Origin: Thozetella sp. PMI_491
Taxonomy: Eukaryota; Ascomycota; Sordariomycetes; Chaetosphaeriales; Chaetosphaeriaceae
Direction: 5' to 3'
DNA: 64,000 nt
Assembly (NCBI GenBank): GCA_021432635.1
Contig: MU270060.1
Span: 1 to 64,000, forward strand
Positions 44,485-54,781 of this stretch are shown piece by piece. The notes beneath the pieces are model-generated. The model had not been told where the DNA came from, made no database searches, and saw only the letters and a program-made list of their open reading frames with translations. Both the position numbers and the translations under genes were made by a program. How positions within the stretch are numbered: the first letter of the stretch is position 1; each line of letters opens with the position of its first letter.

Positions 44485-45615
44485 TTAGCTATCTTTCGTC
44501 TCTTGCTGTGTTGAATCTCTGATTCTGCCATCTAGAGTCGAAGCTGTATTCGTAAAGAGATATGATGGAATTTCCTCATCAAAGTCAAAAGCCAGCCCGA
44601 ATATATTATCCCAGCTGCCTCTGGGATCTTGAGGGTCTTCGAGCCCGGCAGGCGGGGAGAGTACACCTTTTGAGTCAGATTTCCCTGCAGGGTCGAGCTG
44701 CGGCTGTCTTTGCTTATTCCTCCAATTCCTAAACAGTTGTGACTGTACATCTCGGACTGTATCGGGTAGTCTGGAAAGAAGCTGCGTTTCCACCTCAGAC
44801 ATGTTTTTTTCTAGCTGATTTTCCAGCTCGCGTTTCAAAAGACTAGGTAATTCTCTTCGCAGATATCTCTCGTACTCATCCAGTTCATTTTCGTTGCAAC
44901 TGATTCGTGGGCCCAACTCGTAGTCTAAAGTTGTCAGATCCACACTGAAGGCCGACTTGCGGTGTCGATACGTACATGGAGAGGGAGTCTTGTCTGGGTT
45001 GTCATCTGGAAAGGCGATTCGATACATGTCTGCCCATCTTTCCTCCTCCGACGTGTTCGACCGCTTCTTACTACGCAGCTTGTGTATTTGCGCTTCACTT
45101 AAGCCCTCAGGCGGCTGAGGCTCTCGCACTTCGCAGGCTTCTTTGCTGCGTGAGTGGCTCTCGAGCAGTGACAACGTGAAGAAGACCGCACCGCATCGAA
45201 TGCAAGAGAGTGGTTGTTTGTGCACTCGATATAGATGCTCCCTTGCGATATTGAAACGTCAGTTTTGGACCAGAGGGAGGGCAGGGAGTTAGACTCACTT
45301 GACTCGGTGGACAGAATTCCAGCCTGGGCCAGTGCAAGCCCGGGACTGCATGTGCTTCGCTGGGTCTCGTTTGAAAAATGGGCAGGCGAATTTCTGACGA
45401 TCATCGTATGTTGGCCTGGATTTCCTTGGAGATCCGATGTCCCGGTCACTCCCAACGCCCGAGTCGTCGTCATCGTTGGGATCTTGCACTCTCTTCCTCT
45501 TGTGGCTGAGATAGGGTAGTGTTTTGTCCGGATTACCATGTTGCCCAGTGACCCCTGGACTCTGGTGAGCCGTCTCAGCCGAGCTGGAAGCAGTCCCCCC
45601 TTGGTCTCCTGCCAT
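44485..45615 (-). CDS. fungal C2H2 zinc-finger protein, copy B
   Basis: Two exons on the minus strand, 45299-45615 and 44485-45241, with a 57-nt intron; 357 residues. The disordered acidic start holds a possible nuclear signal (SHKRKR). The finger pair is KFACPFFKRDPAKH with C-x-GPGW and VHRVKEHLYRVH, then LSCIRCGAVFFTLSLLESH with a late Cys. This is the canonical form of the family, better preserved than copy A. A coiled segment (YERYLRRELPSLLKRELENQLEKN) may dimerise. The intron lies in phase 2 in the Lys codon before Glu-His, equal to copy A. Target and role unknown. Confidence 0.85.
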
Positions 45616-47719
45616 GGCGGAGCAGGTTATGACCGGGTCATTCTGTCATCTGTCCTTTGACCCCGCAGGTGAGAGAAAGAGCGTGTGCATGTGGAGCCCC
45701 GTTATCAGGCCAACAAGCACGGAAGTGATACGAGTTTGACTCGGGAGCGTGGTTTTCGATAGCTGGCACGCAAAATTCGGTGGTCGGTCGTGGTGAGATG
45801 GCCAAAAGCGAACCTGGCGTGGTCCAGCAAAATGCGCAAGATCGCAATTGCTCTGAGACCCACATTTAGCGGCGTGATGCGGTAGCACTTCGGCTTACCC
45901 TAACCCTTGCGGCTAATAACCACCGGCCGAGCTCTCCCGTGATATGGGTCATGATGTCTCCGGGCAGTATCAAAGATTCAGAAAACAAGATTGTCCTGAG
46001 TGACAGCCAAATCTAGCCGCAACTGCCTTGATTCATTCGAGGAGAGAGTTTCCAGAGTTCAGGCTAGACATTGACAATCATCTCAGCTGCCCTCGGGAGA
46101 ACTTGGGTTTCCGACCATGAGATTCAAAGCTAATGGACTTATATATAGGTACCTAGTTTATCTGGATTGAGTTTGTAAAGTTTCCGACTCATATCCCTCC
46201 GGGCAGACGCCCCGCCTCACTGAGCTCTATTCTTGCCCCGTTTATCTGCTATTGTCTTTCTCCACTGGTGAACATTAGAGTCTGTCCCGCTAAGATTGTA
46301 CCATTTGCTTTTCTCTATATTGGTGTCCACCAGGCCCGCTTTTGTTTCAACGGATCACGGTGGAGGTATAGCCGTTTGATGGCGAACACAGGGTTCCAGC
46401 TCAGTGCGGTAACTATGTTTGTCCGGCCGGATGCATGCCGCATGCAGATGATCCCGGCCGATCCTGGATACGAAGACCTTAGTTAACCCATGATTGCCGG
46501 CAGCTTGTCTGCATTGTGCGTGAGATATGCTTGCAGAACTCGGGAACAACCTCGACGTACCAAACACGCCGCAACTCTGATGTGTCAGCTCCGCCAGGCC
46601 TCATATTTGATACTTGGGCTCTAGATCTGTGCTAACGACGCTAGCAACCGTCAAATGCTAATCATCAAGCGTCCCCTAGTCAGGTAATCGCACCACGAAG
46701 GTTGGAAAGGGCCGGCCCTGTCCCCTATTCCCTGGAAACACAAAACGACTGGTCCTCTTTCGTATGCCAAGAGTCCTGCATCAGACTGGTGGCATAGATT
46801 TCCTTCAACGACGGCCCTTTAATGACGGGTTGCACGGCCCTTTCTACAGGACAACACAATTGATAACAGTTTCGGAGCTTTCTAAACCATTCCTTTGTAG
46901 TGAGAGCTTATGCAATTCGGATTCCCTATAATGCTTTGAAGCACAGCTGGCCACGGATGATCCAGTGGCGGAGCACCAATGCTCGAAGGAGCTCATCGCT
47001 GCCTTATTGGAATATCCTTGCGGGAAACACGCATCGCGTCTTGGTCATCACATTTTAACCCAATGCCGAGCACCCTTTTAAATAACGAAAATATCACCGG
47101 CGTAAAACTTCTTAGAGCTGGCTTGTTGATCGGCATGGGCCGACACGGGGTCGATTGTAGGTGGAGCGATTCGTAGCCCAAACTACAGATACTCTGCTGT
47201 TACTCCTTCGTCTGTCGCCTGGGCCTGCCACTTCTTCCTTTAAGTGCTTTGATGTAACGAAGGATTGCCAGGGTGCTCCCACGGTCGTGATGTCGCCGTA
47301 GATGCGGCTATTGTTGGGCGTCAGCTACGTCGAGGACAATGGAATAGTTCACGACCTAGCGATTAACTCGATTGCTGAGATAATCCGGGCCCAAGGCAAT
47401 CTCTAGTAGATTGCAGGTCGTTTCAGACACCACGTGCTACTAAATAGTGGTACTCAGTACTATAAGTGTGTAGTATTGGCTCGACTAGGGGGCAAGTGGG
47501 GAGCAACGGTCTGGGGCAGTGGGAAGGGCGAGCAGTTGTAGGTGGCTAGTATTGCGCAACGCCCCATTCCTTTCAAGATCTTGAATTAAACCGCAAAGGC
47601 ATTTGTTCGCTTCCTTTATTTCATTTTGTCCACCTGCTGGCCCTAATTAGTGCTCCCTTCCCTGACTAGTATACCCACCTTCCGTCCTAGCCGTTCCATA
47701 CCATGAGATGCGAGCGACC
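45616..47719. other. gene-free stretch of 2.1 kb
   Basis: It lies upstream of C2H2 copy B (minus) and of the DUF7136 pseudogene (plus). No supported gene, RNA or repeat seen. Confidence 0.45.
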
Positions 47720-48560
47720 ATGGCGTCCTTCTCGTGGTTCAGACTACTGCCGGTCGCCCTGCTGTGGGTGGCCGAGCAGGTGGTCGCCACGAAATTCCCA
47801 GCAACGGTCGAGGTCGATTTGACTTCCCCGCGCAACGACACGTACGCGCCCACGGCGCTCTTCCCCATCGTGTTCGCTTTCCAAAGAAGCAGCACTGGCC
47901 CCATCGCTTGACCCGGGCTTCGACATAACGCTCTGGGACATCACAGATCCCGACAACACTGGCTATAGCCCGGTGTTGGACTTGGCGACGACCAACTTCT
48001 CTGGTAGCGACCCGACCTATGTTTACACGTACATCACGCACCTTAACACCACCGACAGAGGTACAGCGGCAACGTACATACTAGTCTGGGACTTCAGCGC
48101 CGGCAGTTACTCGGAACGGGGTGGCGCCTTGAAGCTCGGAAGCGGCTTTCGGAACAACAGTGTCACGTTTACGATTCAGAACCGTGCTCAGCAGCCGGAC
48201 CTAGTAGCAGCTGCCGCAAGCGTCGACGCTCCGTGCTCCAGCATGAGCCACTTTGCCTTCAACCTCATTAGGAGGCTAGACGTGGCGCTATCGTCCCAAT
48301 ATGACGGCCGCGATACCTGTGCTGTCTTCTCGGACGTATAGCCACTCGTGGCGGGCAACCGGTGTTGCATTGGGGTTAGCTCCGCTACAGCGAGCAGTAT
48401 CTCGGCTGCTCTCACTTCCACAGCCTGCAAGGCCGTGAGCCCTCTAGTAAGCTGCCCGTCGACAAACACGGCTATAGGGAGCCGTGGCTCGGGGAGAACT
48501 GAGTACGCTGCTGTGTTTGGCGGCTTGGCGGCTGTTTTCGTAGCCATGTCAAATCTATAG
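47720..48560 (+). pseudogene. secreted DUF7136 protein gene, broken twice
   Basis: A start with signal peptide (MASFSWFRLLPVALLWVAEQ) is followed by FPATVEVDLTSPRNDTYAP and LFPIVFAFQ, the hallmark of DUF7136. At 47882-47886 the frame is lost: the family continues one frame over (LAPSLDPGFDITLWD, 47895 onward) and runs to an in-frame TAG at 48339-48341. Beyond the stop, the same frame still encodes the expected C-terminus: a Cys-rich part (TASSISAALTSTAC) and a hydrophobic GPI-type end to 48560. A splice event cannot explain the first break since no GT-AG pair fits. So there are two independent lesions in an otherwise well preserved gene, meaning recent decay or sequence errors. DUF7136 proteins are fungal wall or secreted proteins of unknown function. 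Confidence 0.8.
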
Positions 48561-49219
48561 AGTGATTGGCTAAAGGAGAGAAGAGCGGAACCATATACAT
48601 CGATTACTTTCATTTTTTCCTAACTGAAGCTGTGTTTATGATATCTTAGGAATCTATATAAAAACGAAGGAAGTATGACCTGCAATTGGCCTCTCGCTTA
48701 TACTAAGGCCGCTGCCCCTTTTGCCTGCTCCACCTACTACAAGCGAGCCACCCCTTCTCAGCTCCTCGGCTCTAGCTAGGTACTGAACGAGATCTTCCAG
48801 CCAATGGGATGTGGGTAGCCATTATAGTCGAGTTATGGTAACCCTGTCACGAGGGCTTTTACCAACATTGCACCGCGGTGGCAATCTCCAGTATACCTGC
48901 AAAGGCATATTTTACCGAAGGATGTATAGCCTTGACTAGGCTCCTAGTACGGAGCCCGAGGAGGAACTATGGCGAGAAACGTGTCTCTCTCTTTCAAGCG
49001 GATTGGAGCGTCTGCGGTGGCAGTTACACGGCCACCGTTATACATAAGTCAAACCGTTGCCTCTTCTAGCCTCGGATAAGAAGTGCAAGGAGACCAAGGC
49101 AGCTACCGAGGCATGCAGCAGCTCCAGTGCAGCTCCTGTCCGCCACACTGTCTCTCCTGTTCCATCCCCTGGACGCTTCTTCTTTTGTTGGCCTTCATTG
49201 GTACTTCCTTAGCGGTGCG
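48561..49219. other. intergenic before the chitinase pseudogene
   Basis: 659 nt without a gene. An in-frame upstream ATG at 49127 exists, but 49220 gives a clean signal peptide. Confidence 0.5.
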
Positions 49220-52200
49220 ATGCTCTTTTCCTTGCGGTTAACAACCGCCCTGGGCCTCTTCCTTTCCTTTGGGATAGTGGAGGGTGCCTCGGGCTGGGGG
49301 TCTCACCTCCGGCAACCGGCTGGCGTCTCCTATCGGGCTCGGAACGACTGCCCGGCGCTCTGTAGCTCATCCGGCCCGAACCCGGCCAACTGGACGACTT
49401 ACCATAACCTGGACCAGTTGTCATCTTGCAAAGAAACGGTGTTCTATCATTTTTCGATCCATGACGACGTGGATGACAACACCTCGCCGCACCGCATCTA
49501 TGCCTGCACATCGTATGGCGCGCCTCAGAAGCCAGGCGTGGTGGTGCCAGCGGATAAAGAGGCAGTGCAGACGCTGGAAAGCGCGCCATTCGCTTTGGGT
49601 AGCTGGAATGGCTCTGCGACCAAGGGTGTTAACATGGTTGCGCTATCGAGGCAGATGCGGCTCTTGCTGGGCGCTGGCTACGTTGCGGATGACAACGCAC
49701 CCCTCATATTGTTTGCACAGTCAGTCAGCGGCACGGTTGGCCTCTATATGGGGAAGAGCGTACGAATACAGGCGACAGCGAGCACAGCCCTCCCGGCTAT
49801 GGAGAACGCGCTCTATACATCCAACAGCACGGGCGGTAGCGCGGCCATGCAGTTGTGCGGGCCTGGCTACGATGCTGACCACATCTTCGGTTTCATCGCC
49901 ACGGGCAACAGGTCCTGGCATCAGTGCGGCAGCCACTGCAGTCATGGGCCAATGCGACGTGTCTCGCGTTCGACACGGCGCAGAACGTCACCAGCACGGC
50001 AAGCTTCACGACGCCGTTAGTGGCATCTTCCAATGCTACTATCAACGGGACTAGCACGGCCTACACCGCAAGCAGGGTGCGGCGAGCAATTCGCGGCAGC
50101 AACCTAGAGCGCCGCGACGACTGCACAACTAAACAGGTGATCTCGGGCGACAGCTGCGCGTCGTTGGCAACCAAATGTGGCATTTCTGCCGCCGACTTCA
50201 CCAAGTATAACCCCAGCTCAACGCTTTGCTCGATGCTGACGCCGGGCTGGCACGTGTGTTGCTCGGATGGCACGTTGCCCGACTTCAAGCCGAAGCCCAA
50301 CGACGACGGCTCGTGCTCGACGTACACCATCCATGCGGACGACACCTGCGCGGGCCTTGCAGCCGCAAATGACCTGATTAACGACGACATTGAGGACTTC
50401 AACAAAAATACGTGGGCATGGAATGGCTGCAACCTCTTATATACCGGCAACATCATCTGCCTTAGCAACGGGACACCCCCCATGCCAGCGCCGCTTGCCA
50501 ACGCCCAGTGCGGCCCGCAGAAGCCCGGTACTACGGTGCCGGCCGGCGGAACGGTCAACATCTCGGGCCTCAACCCGTACCCGCTCAATGCCTGTTGCGA
50601 TGTCTGGGGCCAGTGTGGCATAACAGCCGAATTCTGCACCGATACCAATACAGGCGCGCCCGGCATCGCCGAGCCTAACACCAACGGCTGCATCTCTAAC
50701 TGCGGTACCGACATAGTCAAAAGCGGTGCACCATCTGAGTGGATTAGCCTAGCATACTACGAGGGCTTCGGCATGGACCGTCCTTGCCTGTACCAAGACG
50801 TGCGGCAGATCGATTCGTCCAAGTTCTCGCACGTGCACTTTGCGTTTGGCGTGCTAAACGCCGACTACTCCGTGTCAACTGGCGACCCCTATAGCACATA
50901 CGAATTCAACGCCTTCCTTGGCCTAACCGACATCAAGCGCGTGGTATCGTTTGGTGGCTGGTCTTTCTCGACCGACCCTAGCACCTACACCATCTTTCGT
51001 ACTGGCGTCACCGCCGCTAACCGCTTGACCATGGCTACCAACATTGCCAACTTCGTCAAAGACCATGACCTGGATGGTGTAGACATCGATTGGGAATACC
51101 CAGGGGAACAACCCTAAGAGAAGCAAGGCGTCAAACTTGCGCGTGACGGACTGCTGCTAACTGCTGCCGGTGTAGGAACCTGACATTCCCGGTATCCCCG
51201 CCGGAAGCGATGACGACGGGTCAAACCACCTCGCATTCTTAGTCGTACTGAAAAATCTACTGCCCGGAAAGACCGTGTCAATTGCTGCCCCGGCATCCTA
51301 CTGGTACCTCAAGCAATTCCCCATTGCAGATATCTCCAAGGTGGTCGACTACATTGTGTTCATGACATACGACCTGCACGGTCAATGGGATGCAGGCAAC
51401 TCGTACTCCCAGGAAGGCTGCAGCAATGGCATGTGCCTGCGTAGCCATATTAACCTTACTGAGACTAATACTGCGCTGGCAATGGTGAGTGCCCGGCCCC
51501 CAAGTTCCCCTTTCCTTTTTCTAGCCTTATTTCGCTTTCTCCGGACTGTTGCTGACGGATGATTACTCTAGATCACCAAGGCTGGTGTGGCCTCGAACAA
51601 GGTCGTTGTCGGGGTCAGCAGCTACGGCCGCTCGTTTAACATGGCCGAAGCCGGCTGCTATGGCGCCGACTGCCTCTACACGGGCACAGCTGCGCAGTCC
51701 GACGCTCAGAAAGGCCTCTGCACCAACACGGCCGGCTACATCTCTGATGCCGAGATCAACGATATCGTCATCAACAACGCCAGCCGCATCAACCAGAACT
51801 TTCTCGACGCCGAGAGTCACAGCCGCATTGTTGTTTACGACAGCACCCAATGGGTCGCCTTTATGGATCCGGACATTCTCGCCGAGCGTCAGAAGCTCTA
51901 CGCACGACTTGAGATGGGCGGCATCACGAACTGGGCTAGTGATCTAGAATCATACAATGACGCTCCTGAAATTAGCGGTTCATGGTAGATATTCCGAGAG
52001 AACATCAAGGCTGGCACCGACCCGTACGCTGAGGGTAGCCGCAACGGCAACTGGACCAGCGTCACTTGCCACGACCCGTCGGTAGAGAACATCAAGGGTC
52101 TGGCACAAGACGAGCGCTGGAACCAGATGGACGGCCCTGACGCCTGGACCGATGTCATCAACGTGTGGAAGCAGTACGACAAAGGCCATACCACCTTCAC

Positions 52201-54019
52201 TATGTCCGTCTCCAACACCATCCATGGGCCCGAACAGGCTAACTGCGGCACGCTGCTCTCTACCAAAAACTGCGATCAGACCCTGCAGTGCGTCGGCTTC
52301 CAAGGTGGTGGCTCGGACGCTGCCGGGTACGAGATCTGGAACTCCATGGTGATTATTCACGAGGTACGTGAGAGTTGGAGAAGCGCAGAGCTTGATTCGG
52401 GAGCCGCCCGTGGTTTGAAACTCGCTGACCATGATCTGTATGCAGATGTACGCTAGCTACCAACCCGCCCTGACCCAGGCCGCCGCGACGGTTCTGGACC
52501 CCGCGCTTGCCGACTTTGAGAACAACTTTGCACCCGTTCCGCCCCCTCCCGACGACACGTGGCTTGAGTTTCTGTTGATCGGCGTAAGTCTGGTCGGCAC
52601 CGTGGCCGTGTCTGCCTTCTTCAATGGCTGTAAGCTCTATGTCCACATAACATGCCTGTGTTACTTACAGGCTAACGTAAACTAGTCCTGAAGGCTTTAC
52701 CGTACTTTGAGCGCAACAAGGTCACATACGACAACTCGAAAGACGTTGCTAAGGCATTCGTTAGCTTCGGTGTGTCTATGGCTTCGGCTCTCACGGGCAA
52801 GGGCAGCGACGGGTGAGAGATTATTTTTCCAATTCTATGGTTATCCTCTCCTCGTTCTGTATGCTGACATATATGCGCACAGCTCGGGTTGGACCGCCCA
52901 GAAGCAGGCCGCCTTCTCTGACTACATGGGCCAGGCAGTCACTGCCTGGGGTAATATCTCTGAGGAGTCACTTAAGAATCTCTTCAGCGGCTCAGACGAG
53001 AGCATCAATCTTCTGACCACCATGATCTCTAACGGTCACTTGATTGAGGGCTCCGTCGACGGTGGCGCCTCGTTCCCTACCGGTACCGCCGCGACGGCAC
53101 GCTCTCAGCCCTGGTAGCCGACGTTGCCAAGGGGTTTTTTGCGTATGCTATCGCAACTGTATGGCCCCTCGCGGGTACGCATGCCTTTATCCTGGACTCG
53201 GGCTATGGCTGTGGCACTGTTGACCCGGCAACTGAGTTCCTAACCACCGATGTCATGCACCAGACGGCGGGCTGCTACAACGGCAAGCTGTATTATCTCG
53301 TCTACCCCAAGGACGACGCAAAAACCTGCACTGATGTATGCGACAAGAGCTGCCAGACATCGTGTACTCATAGCAAATTCTCGGCGCCGCCGGGTATCAG
53401 CACCCTTGACGGCTCACGCTTTGGTGGCGTCACGGTGAGCGACCTTATCACCGGCTCTGTACGCACCTATATCCAAAATGGTAACGCCAACGGTGGCGCT
53501 GCGACGGATCCAACTAACGGCGGCTCGCTGAATGATCTTATGGACGCGGACATCACCACACCCGGCTTCATCCGCCTGCCTGTTTGCAGCGGCGATATGG
53601 CCTGGACTGCTTGGTCCATCGTGTCGGATAAAAGTGTACCCAACTGGCCCTGCTACGTCAAGCCTTCCATTAGTGACTGCAGCGCTTCCACATTTGTCGA
53701 TCAGACCAGCGATGCCTCTCCGTCCGTAGACGACTGCAAGGTTATCATCACAAACATTCAAAACACTCAGGGCGAGTGGGAGGTGGAAAACGCCGTCGAG
53801 TCGCAGCACCAGATCGTCCAGTACGGCAGTTGTAAGTTCGGCGTGCAGGGCAAAAGTATCAATGGCAACATCGACTTCCACATCGGCGCCCAGGACATTG
53901 TCGACATCATCACCGACGCCATCAACCAATTTGGGGGCAGTGGGAAGATTGGCGCCAAGGGTGAGATGAGCTGTAAGGGGGACGTTAGCACCGTGCCGGT
54001 TGAGTGGGGTCTTTACTAA
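49220..54019 (+). pseudogene. killer-toxin-type LysM-GH18-Hce2 chitinase gene, multiply broken
   Basis: A 4.8-kb relic of a subgroup C fungal chitinase. In order: signal peptide; an N-terminal domain to about 49.9 kb; two LysM modules (about 50.12-50.46 kb); a Cys-rich hevein-like module (CCDVWGQCG); a GH18 barrel with the full catalytic motif DGVDIDWEYPG near 51.07-51.10 kb; a membrane-like or hydrophobic segment (LIGVSLVGTVAVSAFF); and a C-terminal Hce2/Ecp2-like domain ending VEWGLY. Lesions: a frame change near 49904-49906; a lost intron donor at 51106 (GA instead of GT) with the acceptor intact at 51175; an in-frame TAG at 51986-51988; a second frame change near 53091-53093. Other introns remain intact (51485-51571, 52364-52445, 52630-52685, 52813-52882). 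The family degrades chitin and resembles the zymocin chitinase subunit. Confidence 0.85.
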
Positions 54020-54781
54020 GTGCAATCACCTGTCTCGAGACTGGGGGGTTCTTTGTTGTTTGGATTCGCTGTACAGTTACGTTCAGGTTCAGGAGCATTT
54101 GAGCCTTGCTATATAAGCAGCCTTTATTTTGCTACAGTTGATAAGTGCGTGGCGAGCGCCACCTTGGTAAAATAGCCAACGTAGCTTGCATGACTTCAAC
54201 TCCCTTTGGTAGTCAATGAAGATGTACGAACTGAGTTGGGAAACGGGACTACTAAGGTCCTGTATTGAAGACGAAAAAATTGTATACTTAAGTAGACATT
54301 GAGCGGATGATATCTCTGTCAGTCATACAACCAAGAGGTCAACAAATCTCTACGACAATATCATTGCCCTGTCTAGCGTCACCCCCTGTCTACGGAGTTT
54401 AACGGATCCTGTAATAGCTACTCTCTTTATAAAGGCAAAAAGCCGAGAAATGACAGGTAGGTACCTAATTTCGTGGTCAAATCTAGGTACACGTGATGCA
54501 CACACCGAGGAGTCTAGATAAGATATCTTCCCCGCTTCTTAGGCAGCTGAACATGCAAACGCAATACAACAAACATTGCCTTATCGCTTCCTCACTATCA
54601 TTCGTCTTTTATGCCTAATCAACTACTGAAATAATCAAATTAGTGGATATATTCGTGTGAAGTCTTGATTCTCAGCTGTGTTCCCATACCACACACGCAC
54701 CCTCGTTGCTTCACGCAAGCCTGCGTTATTGATCATCGTAATTGTATACGCTGCGAGCCATTCATGGCTTAGACAGACCCA
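54020..54781. other. intergenic, promoter of HET gene 1
   Basis: 762 nt, AT-richer, no gene seen. Confidence 0.5.

Noticed and set aside
47882-53093. Explaining all breaks in DUF7136 and chitinase genes as sequencing indels
   Set aside because: Frame changes could be indel errors, but the stop codons at 48339 and 51986 and the GA donor at 51106 are substitutions; error alone is less likely, though not excluded.
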